Source: Hyphomicrobiales bacterium
Lineage (GTDB): Bacteria; Pseudomonadota; Alphaproteobacteria; Rhizobiales; Beijerinckiaceae
Direction of reading: 5' to 3'
Length of the DNA stretch: 35,596 nt
Assembly (NCBI GenBank): GCA_900299065.1
Contig: OMIJ01000060.1
Location: 1-35,596 of the forward strand
Shown: piece by piece, positions 1 to 8,568 of the stretch
How the letters are laid out: the number at the start of each line of letters is the position of its first letter
How positions within the stretch are numbered: the first letter of the stretch is position 1
Made by a program: the position numbers and the translations under genes
The notes under the pieces: model-generated
Databases searched by the model: none
Told to the model about the DNA's origin: nothing
Seen by the model: only the letters and a program-made list of their open reading frames with translations

Positions 1-93
1 ACCTGGCCGCATCAACTCGTTCGCCTGCTCCTGAGCGAGCAAATCTATCGGGCTCTAACCATTCTCACCAATCATCCCTATCACAGAATCTAA
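1..93 (+). CDS. rlmH: 23S rRNA pseudouridine-1915 N3-methyltransferase RlmH, 3' end only
   Basis: An open frame from the first base to a TAA at 91-93 encodes the last 30 residues of a protein. It contains WPHQLVRLL, SEQIYRA and a terminal HPYHR-I, the typical C-terminus of the SPOUT-fold methyltransferase RlmH. That enzyme methylates pseudouridine 1915 in helix 69 of 23S rRNA. The start lies outside the window. rlmH immediately upstream of envC/ctpA is usual in Rhizobiales, which supports the call. The fragment is short, but the motif match and the gene order agree. Confidence 0.85.
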   Translation, partial: TWPHQLVRLLLSEQIYRALTILTNHPYHRI

Positions 94-180
94 CTTGCAT
101 CATATTTCAGTAAGCTTAATCGCCCTAAGATCGCCAAAGAGTCGCTATCTGTTAAGAATTTGGTAAGTCGGGAGCAAAAT

Positions 181-1539
181 GTGACCCCCTCACAGCACAG
201 GCCAGAGACACAGCAAGGCGGCATCCGCCTGTTGCTTCGCCTTGCCTGTGTTATGCCCGCACTGGCACTTCTTATGAGTATGTTTACCTCACCCGGCACA
301 GCTCAGCCTGCCCCCGATTTGCCTGCAAAAAAAGATCAGCTGCGCGGCCTTCAGGATACTTTGACCCAATCCTCCGATCAGCGTCGCAAGCTGGAAACCG
401 AAATTGAACTGATCCGCAATGATCGCGCCAGATTGGCCGCCGCTTTGCTCGAGGCCACGAGCAGAATTCAATCCACCGAGACGCGAATTGCCGATGTGGA
501 AGCGCGCCTTGCCCTGTCAACGGGCAGTGAGGAAGCCATAAAGCGCTCGCTGGATGGCCGTCGCGGCATTATTTCCGAGGTTTTGGCCGTGCTGCAACGC
601 ATGGGACATAAACCTCCCCCGGCTGTTCTGGCCAGCCCTGAGGATATGGTGCGGGCTATAAGAGCCGCGATGATGATGGGGGCGGTTCTGCCTGAATTGC
701 GCGCCGAAGTCGCCGTTTTGGCCAATGATTTGCAGGATCTGGCCAGAGTGCGTCGCGCCATTTCTGCCGAGCGTGATGTTCTGGCCAGAGAAGTGATGAC
801 CCTGGAGGGCGAAAAAACTCGCCTTACCAGCCTGATCGAGGCCCGCCAGTCCGTCATGGCGGATGTGCAACGCGCGCTTGAAAGCGAACACGCCAGAGCC
901 GCCGATCTTGCCCGCCAAGCGCTTGATCTGAAAGAACTCATCACCAGAATGGAAGATGAGATTGCCTCTGCTGGCTCAGCCGCAGACGCAGCCCGCAAGG
1001 CCGATGAAGCCAATAATCGTCTGGCGGCACTCACGCCCGATAATCGGCCCAAAACTGCGCCCTTTCGCGATGCCGGTCGTCTCGCTCCCGCTCTTGCCTT
1101 TGTAAACACTAAAGGTTTATTGCCGCTTCCGGCCGCAGGTCGCCTCGTCAAGAGTTATGGCGCGGCTGATGGTTTTGGCGGCACGGAAAAAGGCATTTCA
1201 ATCACCACTGCAGCGAATGCCCTCGTCGCCTCTCCAAGCGATGGATGGATCGCCTTTTCCGGGCCTTATCGGACCTATGGACAACTCTTGATTATAAATG
1301 CCGGTGGTGGCTACTATGTCGTATTGGCCGGAATGTCGAAAACCCATGTCGAAGTCGGGCAATTTGTGCTAGCAGGAGAGCCTGTGGGAAGCATGGGCGA
1401 TGGTAATTCTAAAACTGCATCCGCCATTGCCATTGGCGCATCCCAACCAGTACTCTATATTGAGTTTAGAAAAGACGGCGCAGCGGTTGATCCGAGCCCA
1501 TGGTGGGCTAAATCCGAATTGGAAAAGGTTCGCGGATGA
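181..1539 (+). CDS. envC: Murein hydrolase activator, EnvC family (coiled coil + degenerate LytM)
   Basis: Periplasmic activator of amidases that split septal peptidoglycan during division. After a short tail comes a hydrophobic secretion signal (around the LACVMPALALLMSMF stretch) ending near GTAQ, then a long Ala/Glu/Arg-rich coiled coil to about residue 265, then a C-terminal LytM/M23-like domain. The domain lacks the zinc ligands: the first His position reads KGISI and the usual HxH reads YVVLAGM. It should therefore be inactive as a peptidase and act as a regulator, as in EnvC. I start at GTG 181 because GGGAG (170-174) lies 6 nt upstream; an in-frame TTG at 160 is also open. The stop overlaps the ctpA ATG (ATGA), so the two are co-translated. 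Confidence 0.9.
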   Translation: MTPSQHRPETQQGGIRLLLRLACVMPALALLMSMFTSPGTAQPAPDLPAKKDQLRGLQDTLTQSSDQRRKLETEIELIRNDRARLAAALLEATSRIQSTETRIADVEARLALSTGSEEAIKRSLDGRRGIISEVLAVLQRMGHKPPPAVLASPEDMVRAIRAAMMMGAVLPELRAEVAVLANDLQDLARVRRAISAERDVLAREVMTLEGEKTRLTSLIEARQSVMADVQRALESEHARAADLARQALDLKELITRMEDEIASAGSAADAARKADEANNRLAALTPDNRPKTAPFRDAGRLAPALAFVNTKGLLPLPAAGRLVKSYGAADGFGGTEKGISITTAANALVASPSDGWIAFSGPYRTYGQLLIINAGGGYYVVLAGMSKTHVEVGQFVLAGEPVGSMGDGNSKTASAIAIGASQPVLYIEFRKDGAAVDPSPWWAKSELEKVRG

Positions 1540-2864
1540 TGAGTAATAAAATTTCCCTCGTCCTGCTCGGTGCAGCGATTGGTGCAGCATCAGCAACGCT
1601 CGGTCTGCATCCGGCTCTTTTGTCCAGCGGTGTCGCGACTGCGGCCGTCTCGGACACTTACAAAAGCCTGAACCTATTTGGTGACGTATTTGATCGTGTG
1701 CGCAGCGATTATGTTGAAAAGCCCGACGAAGCCAAACTGGTAGAGTCAGCTATCAATGGTATGCTCAGCTCGCTCGATCCTCATTCAAGCTATATGGATG
1801 CCAAGAGCTTTAATGACATGCGTGTGCAAACGCGTGGTGAGTTTGGTGGCCTTGGCATTGAAGTGACGCAGGAAGAAGGCCTTGTAAAGGTCGTCACACC
1901 TATGGATGACTCGCCTGCTGCCAAAGTAGGCATTATGGCTGGCGATATGATCAGCGGCATTGATGGTGAGCCGGTGCTCGGCATGACCCTCAATCAGGCT
2001 GTCGATAAAATGCGCGGGCCCGTCAAATCCAATGTGCGTCTGACAATCCTGCGCGGGCCCTCCAAAGAGGTCAAGGAATTCACCGTCACGCGTGATGTCA
2101 TCACTATTCGCTCGGTCCGCTATAATGTGGAAGGCGAAGATGTGGGCTATATCCGCATCACACAATTCAACGAACAGACTTTTGAAGGCATCAAAGCTGC
2201 GTTCAATAAATTCAACACGGATCTGCCTGGCGACAAGCTGAAGGGCTATATTCTCGATCTGCGCAACAATCCCGGTGGTTTGCTGGATCAATCCATTCAG
2301 GTTTCGAATGCCTTCATTGATCGCGGCGAAATCGTTTCGACCCGTGGCCGCAATGCAGAAGAGACCCAGCGTTATAGTGCCCGTCAGCTCAATATGTCGA
2401 AAGGCAAGCCCGTTGTTGTTTTGATCAATGGTGGCTCGGCTTCTGCCTCGGAAATTGTTGCTGGTGCTTTGCAAGATCACAAGCGCGCCACCATTCTTGG
2501 AACGCGCTCTTTTGGTAAAGGCTCGGTGCAAACCATTCTGCCGCTCGGTCAGAACAATGGCGCTCTGCGCTTAACAACGGCGCGTTACTACACACCGTCA
2601 GGTCGCTCCATTCAGGCCAAGGGCATTGATCCGGATGTGCAGGTCTTGCAGGATGTGCCAGATGAACTCAAAGGCCGCGATGACACCAAAGGTGAAGCCG
2701 CACTCAAGGGCCACTTAAAAAATGGCGAAGATGAAAAGGGTGGCTCGCAAGCCTATGTTCCTGCCGACAAGAGCAAGGATAAGCAGCTCGCTGCAGCCCT
2801 CGATATTCTCCATGGCGTAAAAAAGGCTGATGTGAAAACCGACAGCCAGAAGCTGCCCAATTGA
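1536..2864 (+). CDS. ctpA: C-terminal processing peptidase, S41 family (CtpA)
   Basis: Periplasmic serine protease of the tail-specific/Prc family, 442 aa. An N-terminal signal or anchor (residues 5-38) is followed by a PDZ domain (about 100-175, GLGIEV...AGD.I..IDG) and the S41 catalytic core. The core carries the nucleophile Ser303 in GGSASASE, an aligned acidic residue Asp314, and the general base Lys328 in GKGSVQ. The 25-residue Ser-Lys spacing is that of Prc/CtpA. Its start overlaps the end of envC by 4 bp, and a strong terminator follows at 2914-2951. In this gene order it probably processes envelope or septal proteins; the actual substrate cannot be read from the sequence. Confidence 0.95.
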   Translation: MMSNKISLVLLGAAIGAASATLGLHPALLSSGVATAAVSDTYKSLNLFGDVFDRVRSDYVEKPDEAKLVESAINGMLSSLDPHSSYMDAKSFNDMRVQTRGEFGGLGIEVTQEEGLVKVVTPMDDSPAAKVGIMAGDMISGIDGEPVLGMTLNQAVDKMRGPVKSNVRLTILRGPSKEVKEFTVTRDVITIRSVRYNVEGEDVGYIRITQFNEQTFEGIKAAFNKFNTDLPGDKLKGYILDLRNNPGGLLDQSIQVSNAFIDRGEIVSTRGRNAEETQRYSARQLNMSKGKPVVVLINGGSASASEIVAGALQDHKRATILGTRSFGKGSVQTILPLGQNNGALRLTTARYYTPSGRSIQAKGIDPDVQVLQDVPDELKGRDDTKGEAALKGHLKNGEDEKGGSQAYVPADKSKDKQLAAALDILHGVKKADVKTDSQKLPN

Positions 2865-2913
2865 TCTAGGCTTCAAAACCTTATCACTTCTTTAAAGCCT
2901 TAACATTCAAGTG

Positions 2914-2951
2914 ACCCGGTATTGCTAGACTATAGCGATACCGGGTTTTTT
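2914..2951 (+). terminator. Rho-independent terminator after ctpA
   Basis: Left arm 2914-2927 pairs with 2933-2946 over 14 bp with one G-U pair, leaving a 5-nt loop (GACTA). A run of six T follows (2946-2951). It ends the rlmH/envC/ctpA transcript before the deacetylase gene. Confidence 0.9.
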
Positions 2952-2995
2952 GATTCGCAGATTTCATTTATTTCCGCTGTCGAGGATTTGCCTCA

Positions 2996-4309
2996 ATGTC
3001 TCTTGATGATCTCCATCGGCCTTTAGGCCTACACAATGACATAAAGCCAAATCAATTCTCTGATTATCAAATGACCAAAATCGCCTTTGTCGGATTGCTT
3101 CTGGCTGGATCAAGTCTCATCAGCGCGAACTATATTTTAAAAGGGCCCGCTTCCGATTTAAGTGTCGTAACAGTCCAGATTGATCGCAATGCGCCAAGCC
3201 TACAGCCAGCTCAAAGCTCAGCACAACAGCTCCCGCCAGCCCTGCCACCGCCGCTTGCCGTTACAGAGATTCCTTCTCCCTTAGTGGCTGAAATGCCCAA
3301 GAGTGCTTTGGCCGCAAGACCGGGACAGGATGTTACAGGCACGATTCCCGGCATGACCCGCGCGGGTAAAATGGATGTTGAAATCAAGAATGGCGTCAAA
3401 ATCTATCGCCCCAATATGACGCAACCAACCAAGTCCAGCGTTATGCAATTTCCCGAGCAGGACATCAGCATTGAACTCACCAAGGCAGCCGATCCGCGAC
3501 TGATTGAAAAAGGCGCCCATGGACCATTACCAAAAATTGCCCCTGATGGCGCCAAGCCTATGGAGGTCTATGGACGCCCTGCCGTGACTCCATCAATATT
3601 GAAAGGCGGCGCACCGCAAATGGTCCTTGTCGTTGGGGGCATGGGATTGAATGCGTCAGCAACACAAATGGCTGCCGAACGTCTTCCCGGCGCGATCACT
3701 TTGGCCTTTGCGCCCTATGGCATTGATCTCGACAAACAAGTGAGCAAAGCCAGAGAGGCCGGGCACGAAATTCTTCTGCAATTGCCTATGGAGAGTTTTG
3801 GCGGGCCGCGTGAAAATCCCGGACCGCATAGTCTGACCACAGATGCCAAGGCGGATGTGCTGAAGGATAATCTACATTGGTTGATGAGCCGCTTTACTGG
3901 CTATGTCGGCGTAAGCAATTTTTTAGGGGCGAAATTTACTTCCAATGAACAGGCCTTGGCACAAATCTTCAAAGAGACATCGCAACGCGGCCTGCTCTAT
4001 TTTGATGATTCGAGCTCGCCGCGCACTTTGGCACCCAGCCTTGCTGCAAATATGAACATCGCCTTTGCAGGCGCGGATCTGGTGATTGATAGAAATCCTG
4101 AACCGGAAGCCATTTCTGCCGCATTGAGCAAGTTGGAAGCGCTTGCTAGGCAAAAAGGTCTTGCCATTGGCTTTGCAAATGGGTTACCCGCGGGCGTGGA
4201 TCCAATAGCGAATTTTGCCAAATCGCTGCCCGGGCGCGGCATTTTACTCACCCCGCTCAGCGCGAGCCTTGGCAAAGGGCAAACGCCTGTGGCGGGATTG
4301 AGTAAATGA
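2996..4309 (+). CDS. Divergent polysaccharide deacetylase family protein (YibQ-like)
   Basis: 437 aa. A short cytoplasmic tail and one membrane anchor (about residues 27-46) lead into a Pro/Ala-rich linker to about residue 200. A divergent polysaccharide deacetylase domain (about 205-425) follows, with hallmarks MVLVVGGMGLN, LAFAPYG, LLQLPME and GYVGVSNFLGAKF. These proteins keep the NodB-like barrel but differ in the metal site, and their substrate is not established. The gene follows the ctpA terminator, so it needs its own promoter in 2952-2995 or some read-through. Its stop overlaps the rppH ATG by 4 bp. The envC-ctpA-deacetylase-rppH order is conserved in alphaproteobacteria and points to envelope maintenance. 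Confidence 0.88.
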   Translation: MSLDDLHRPLGLHNDIKPNQFSDYQMTKIAFVGLLLAGSSLISANYILKGPASDLSVVTVQIDRNAPSLQPAQSSAQQLPPALPPPLAVTEIPSPLVAEMPKSALAARPGQDVTGTIPGMTRAGKMDVEIKNGVKIYRPNMTQPTKSSVMQFPEQDISIELTKAADPRLIEKGAHGPLPKIAPDGAKPMEVYGRPAVTPSILKGGAPQMVLVVGGMGLNASATQMAAERLPGAITLAFAPYGIDLDKQVSKAREAGHEILLQLPMESFGGPRENPGPHSLTTDAKADVLKDNLHWLMSRFTGYVGVSNFLGAKFTSNEQALAQIFKETSQRGLLYFDDSSSPRTLAPSLAANMNIAFAGADLVIDRNPEPEAISAALSKLEALARQKGLAIGFANGLPAGVDPIANFAKSLPGRGILLTPLSASLGKGQTPVAGLSK

Positions 4310-4806
4310 ATCTGTCGGATTATCGTCCCTGTGTAGGCATTATGTTGATCAACAAAGCTGGCCTTGTATTCATAGGCCGGCGTCGCAATAAAGCTTTGCG
4401 CGAACATGTGGCGCCTGATCATGAATGGCAAATGCCGCAAGGCGGCATTGATGATCAGGAAGATGCCTTCCTCGCCGCCAAGCGTGAGCTTGCCGAAGAA
4501 ACAGGTGTGTCCTCAGTATCTCTTCTGGCCGAGGCCTCTGACTGGTTCGCTTATGATCTGCCAGAGGATATTGCGCAGGAAGCATGGAAAGGCCGCTATA
4601 AGGGCCAGCGTCAGAAATGGTTTGCGCTTCGCTTTGAGGGCGAAGAGTCAGAAATCAACATTGATTCACCACCTGATGGATTGCATGCGGAATTTGATGC
4701 CTGGCGATGGGAGAAAATGGCACATTTGCCGGATCTGATCATTCCCTTCAAGCGACCCGTCTATGAAAAAGTCGTCAAGGAATTTGCGCATTTGATTAGC
4801 GCATAA
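4306..4806 (+). CDS. rppH: RNA pyrophosphohydrolase (Nudix), RppH
   Basis: 166-aa Nudix hydrolase that removes pyrophosphate from the 5' end of mRNA and starts RNase E-dependent decay. The complete Nudix box runs from Gly46 to Val68 (G-x5-E52-x7-R60-E61-L-x-E64-E65-x-G67). The N-terminus YRPCVGIMLINK and the later RYKGQRQKWFALRF segment are typical of the RppH/IalA subgroup. Translation starts at an ATG that overlaps the deacetylase stop. The gene converges on the ABC transporter ATPase gene, whose stop is 12 bp away; no hairpin is visible between them. Confidence 0.95.
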   Translation: MNLSDYRPCVGIMLINKAGLVFIGRRRNKALREHVAPDHEWQMPQGGIDDQEDAFLAAKRELAEETGVSSVSLLAEASDWFAYDLPEDIAQEAWKGRYKGQRQKWFALRFEGEESEINIDSPPDGLHAEFDAWRWEKMAHLPDLIIPFKRPVYEKVVKEFAHLISA

Positions 4807-4818
4807 GACAAGACAAAT

Positions 4819-5859
4819 TCAGCTCTTCATCACCACACAAGATCCGGCAACTGTGACCAGAATTTCTGATCCCTGTTTGGGGAACGGTGCCTCACGCAAT
4901 AAAAGCGGAATGATCACCCCACCCACATCGACACTGGCCAGATAATGATCGCCATTAAAGATCATGTGAAAGATTGTACCCGGCACGCCCGTGCCTGGCT
5001 CTGCCAAAACAAATTGCTCGGGCCTGAGCATGATCTGCGCTTGTTGCGGATCTGAATGAGACGGGGATTGCAGCGCAATGCGCCCTAATCTGGTTGTTGC
5101 ATAGCCCTGCGCAATGTCAGCATCAAGGAACAAAGCCGTACCGGTCAAGCGCGCAACATCGGCATTGATCGGCGCTTGATAGAGCTTTGAAGGCGCATCT
5201 AATTGGGCAATCAAACCATGCGTCATCGCGGCAATGCGATCGGCACTGCTAAAGGCCTCCAGCGGATCATGGGTAACAAGAATGGCCGTTGCCCTTGCAC
5301 TGCGCAAAGCACTTGCTACTTCGCTGGCCATGGCGCGGCGCAAATCAAGATCCAGCGCATTAAAGGGCTCGTCTAGTAAGATCAGGCTGGGACGCGGTGC
5401 TAAAGCGCGGGCCAGCGCTGTCCGTTGTTGCTGACCACCAGAGAGTTGATGGGGAAATCGATCCTCAAGCCCGCTCAATCCCGTAATATGCAAGACTTCA
5501 TCAAGACGCGCTTTGCTCTGCGGGCCAGGCTTTAATCCAAAGGTGATATTCTTCGCCACATTCAAATGTGGAAACAACGCGCCTTCTTGTGGGACATAGC
5601 CAATGTGTCGGCGCTCAGGGGGAATAGAAGAACCGGCGCCTGCAACAAGGCGTCCATCAATTTTGATTGTGCCGGTCTCAGGTTCGGTGAATCCGGCAAT
5701 CAGCCGCAGCAATGTCGTCTTGCCGCTGCCTGAAGAGCCCAGCAATGCAAGAATGGAACCCTGCTCCATTTCAAGATCAATGCCGCGCAGCACCTCGCTA
5801 TCACCATAGCTTTTTCTGACAGCCGAGACTTGAAGATAGGGCAAATTATGATCGGGCAT
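4819..5859 (-). CDS. fbpC: Ferric-type ABC transporter ATP-binding protein (FbpC-like)
   Basis: 346-aa ATPase of an importer. It has Walker A GSSGSGKT (41-48), Q-loop around VPQEGALFPH, signature LSGGQQQR (139-146), Walker B LILLDEP (159-165) and H-loop His197. A C-terminal TOBE-like part (about 235-346, with MLRPEQFVL) marks the Fe3+/spermidine/sulfate class rather than lipid or amino acid importers. ATG start at 5859, two bases after the stop of the permease reading frame, so it is the last gene of the operon. The protein looks complete even though the permease gene upstream is interrupted. Confidence 0.9.
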   Translation of the reverse strand: MPDHNLPYLQVSAVRKSYGDSEVLRGIDLEMEQGSILALLGSSGSGKTTLLRLIAGFTEPETGTIKIDGRLVAGAGSSIPPERRHIGYVPQEGALFPHLNVAKNITFGLKPGPQSKARLDEVLHITGLSGLEDRFPHQLSGGQQQRTALARALAPRPSLILLDEPFNALDLDLRRAMASEVASALRSARATAILVTHDPLEAFSSADRIAAMTHGLIAQLDAPSKLYQAPINADVARLTGTALFLDADIAQGYATTRLGRIALQSPSHSDPQQAQIMLRPEQFVLAEPGTGVPGTIFHMIFNGDHYLASVDVGGVIIPLLLREAPFPKQGSEILVTVAGSCVVMKS

Positions 5860-5861
5860 GC

Positions 5862-7403
5862 CTAACCACGCCTCAATGTGCGAAGGGTGAACACATATAC
5901 TGGCACTCCCGAAATGATCACCAGCGCGGCCGCAAAGGGGGCGGCCGCCGCATAGGCCCGATCATTGGTAAATGACCAGAATTCTGTAGCCAGCGTTACC
6001 ACACCTGAGGGGGCGAGCAACAGGGTTGCCGTCAACTCCCGCATCAATTGCAGCACCACAAGAGCAAGACTGGCACCAATGCCAGGCATGAGATTGGGTA
6101 AGGTCACTTCGGCAAAGGCCGCCAAAGGACTGCGCCCCAGAGAACGCGCAACATTTTCCAATTCCGGCGGCACAAGCTCGGCCGAAGCGCGGATCGAAGA
6201 TTGCGCCAAAGGCAAATAGAGCATCACATAAGCGAGCACGACCAGCAGCGGGCTTTGATATAGATCGGGCACCTAGCGAATGGAAAAGAAAATCAGCGCA
6301 AGGGCAATCACCAGTCCCGGCAGGCCGTGAATGGCATAGGGCAATCGATCCGCCAGATCGATTAACACACCATGCAAACGCAAAGAGGCGAGCACGAGCG
6401 GAATGGCCAATAGGGTCGTCAACAGGCCGCCGGAAAGAGAATAACTCAGCGAGCCAAGCAAGGCTGGCAAAAGCCGCTCAAGACCCATGCCTGCTGACGT
6501 GCCAGTGACCAGCCAATAAAACAAAGTGGCAAAAGGCACACCAATAGCCAGCACAGCAAAGGCGACAAACAACGCAAGCACTGGCCAGCGCCAGCCACCT
6601 AAAATGATGATCATGGGTGAGCGCGCCAGACCCTTGCCAGAGCGTGCCCGCCGAAGTCCCTTACGCAAATTCTGCTCAAACAAAGCCAATGGCATGCTCA
6701 ATCCCATCAACACGAGAGAGAACAAAGCCGCCGTCGCATTATCAAATTGCATTTCATATTGCTGGAAGATCGCTGTCGTAAATGTCTGCACACGTAAAAA
6801 CGACAAAGCGCCAAATTCAGCCAGCATATGCGAAGAGACGAGCAGCGCTCCACCCATCATCGCTGGCCAGATCTGCGGCAGCACAACTCGTAAAAATGTT
6901 TTGAGTGGACCATGACCTAGCGAACGCGACACATCTTCAAAAGCTGGATCCGTGCCACGCAAAGCCGCTGCTACTGGAAGATAGATAAGTGGCATGCAGG
7001 CCAATGCCAAAACCATAATCGCCCCGCCCATCCCCTGAAAGGACGGACCAAGCGAAGCCCAAGCATAACTGGCAACAAAAGCTGGCATAGCCAATGGCGC
7101 TGAAGCCACAACACGCCAAACAGCAACATAAGGAAGATCGCAACGCTCTGTCACCCATGCCGCCGCAACACCCATGACTAGCGTTAGCCCGGTCACAGCA
7201 CCCGCAAGTTCCAACGTATTGATTAAAAGCTCGAGACTTGTGGGGCGTAAGAGTTCGGCAAGAATACCCGAGAACCCGGCATCAAATGAGCGGATCAGCG
7301 CATAGGCAATAGGCAAGGCCACCAGCACGCTCGGTAGAGCAACCAGTGCCAGCAACAGAATTGGAAAACTGCCGCGCTCCCCCGTGCCGAACTTTATGAT
7401 CAC
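5862..7403 (-). pseudogene. fbpB: Ferric-type ABC transporter permease (FbpB-like), interrupted by in-frame TAG
   Basis: Two open frames in the same frame, 376 aa (7403-6273) and 136 aa (6272-5862), are separated only by TAG at 6275-6273. Together they make about 513 aa, the normal size of the fused two-domain permease. The first part has the first BPD domain with its EAA loop (VSRSLGHGPLKTF...LP) and begins the second domain. The second part holds the second EAA loop (VARSLGRSPLAAF...LP). Truncation would remove that ATPase contact. The codon after TAG is GTG, so a restart is conceivable but would need two fragments to assemble. The GTG start at 7403 overlaps the binding-protein stop by 4 bp. 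A recent nonsense mutation or a sequencing error explains this best, because the rest of the frame is intact. Confidence 0.8.
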
Positions 7404-8413
7404 AAAAGACTGGCCTCGCGCATTAATTCATAGGCCAGCTGCGCATTGCCAATATCGCTGGCAGCAATCGCACTGCCAATCTCGGCAATCGGCTTGAGAT
7501 TAAACGGCGGTGTCAATCCCGGGCGCACCGGATATTCAGCATAGGGCGTGATGATGGCCTTTTGCCCCTCTTCACTGACCATAAATGCGAGAAATTTCTG
7601 CGCGGCGTCATTTTGTTTGGTGGACTTCAAAATGGCCGCAGGCGACAGATTGACCAATGCCCCCGCATCACCGCGATCAACGTAGTGCAAAGCCGATTTC
7701 ATATTGGCTTCGCCGCGCTCCTTGGCCAGACCAAACCAATAATAATTATTGTTTAATGCAATCGGCACTTCGCCGGCCTCGACTGCATTCATCGCTGCGC
7801 CATTACCATTATAAAGGCGGCCATTTTGCTTCAAGCCCTTCAACCAGGCTAAACCTGCATCGCGCCCTTTCAATTTAACAATCGCCATAACTTGTTCATG
7901 AAAGCCATCCTTGATCGCATAACCCACACGATCCTTCCAATTTGCATTCACCACATCGAGAATGGAATGCGGCAGATCGGCGGGCTTGATCATGGCTTCA
8001 TTGTATAAGATCACGCGCGAACGCAAACTTGTACCAATCCATGTTTTATTGGGCGCGACATATTCGCCTGGAATCTCTTTCCAGATGGAGGGCTCAAGCG
8101 GAGCTAACAGATTTTTCTCATCCAATGCCACCATGGGCGGGCTGATTTCTGAATAGAAAATATCTGCCGGAGAACGCGCACCCTCTTCCATAATCTGATT
8201 GGCAAGCTGCGCACTCTCGCCATGGCGCACAATCACCTTAATGCCGCTGGCCTTTGTGAAAGCCGCAATCAGAGATTCCGTCGTCTGACGATGCTGACCA
8301 TTATAAACCGTCAGACTGGCCGCTGACTGAGCGCGAACCATTCTTCCTCCCGCCAGCAAGCCAAGGGACGCACTGCCTCCAAGCAAAAACTGACGCTTTG
8401 TCTGACCCAACAT
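7400..8413 (-). CDS. fbpA: Ferric-type ABC transporter substrate-binding protein (FbpA-like)
   Basis: 337-aa periplasmic binding protein. I start at ATG 8413, which has GGAG 8 nt upstream; the frame is open further up without a better start. The N-terminus has TKRQFLLGG followed by a hydrophobic stretch and AQSA, a signal peptide that could be Tat-like but has only one Arg in the core. Family hallmarks are SLTVYNGQ near the mature N-terminus, ADIFYSE in the first lobe, and the paired tyrosines in NNNYYW that bind Fe3+ in FbpA-type proteins. It is first in a three-gene operon with permease and ATPase. The leader carries two operator-like sites that overlap the start codon and the probable promoter region. 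Confidence 0.88.
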   Translation of the reverse strand: MLGQTKRQFLLGGSASLGLLAGGRMVRAQSAASLTVYNGQHRQTTESLIAAFTKASGIKVIVRHGESAQLANQIMEEGARSPADIFYSEISPPMVALDEKNLLAPLEPSIWKEIPGEYVAPNKTWIGTSLRSRVILYNEAMIKPADLPHSILDVVNANWKDRVGYAIKDGFHEQVMAIVKLKGRDAGLAWLKGLKQNGRLYNGNGAAMNAVEAGEVPIALNNNYYWFGLAKERGEANMKSALHYVDRGDAGALVNLSPAAILKSTKQNDAAQKFLAFMVSEEGQKAIITPYAEYPVRPGLTPPFNLKPIAEIGSAIAASDIGNAQLAYELMREASLL

Positions 8414-8520
8414 TAGAATGACTCCAAATTGAGATCTTGATTGAACACCAATAGCGCCCAAGCTCAGCGCATCGTCAAGCACAGATGCTCAATCTTATTT
8501 AATTTGGAGCCGTTCTAAAC
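8411..8520. promoter_or_regulatory. Pair of inverted Irr-box-like palindromic sites in the iron-transporter leader
   Basis: Site 1 (8503-8519) reads TTTGGAGCCGTTCTAAA and site 2 (8412-8428) reads ATTAGAATGACTCCAAA. Against the rhizobial iron-control element TTTAGAA-N3-TTCTAAA they differ at 2 and 3 of 14 defined positions. The two sites are inverted relative to each other and share 16 of 18 positions (8501-8518 against the complement of 8430-8413), about 70 bp apart. Site 2 covers the Shine-Dalgarno and start codon of the binding-protein gene. That Irr or a relative binds here is inference; the repeat itself is seen directly. Confidence 0.5.
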
Positions 8521-8568
8521 CCTGCGATCATAGCCGATGATGAAGAATCCGACTTTCTCAAGCCAGCT

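Noticed and set aside
468..1151. 227-codon Arg/Ser/Ala-rich open frame antisense to envC
   Set aside because: Mirror of the Ala/Glu-rich coiled-coil coding sequence; low-complexity product without family features.
1785..2531. 248-codon open frame antisense to ctpA
   Set aside because: Shadow of the ctpA coding frame; no recognisable domain and no independent start signal.
6273..6275. UAG recoding (pyrrolysine or readthrough) in the permease gene
   Set aside because: TAG is used as an ordinary stop elsewhere in the window (for example at 5862-5864 and 26563-26565), and no recoding structure is evident; a nonsense mutation or read error is simpler.
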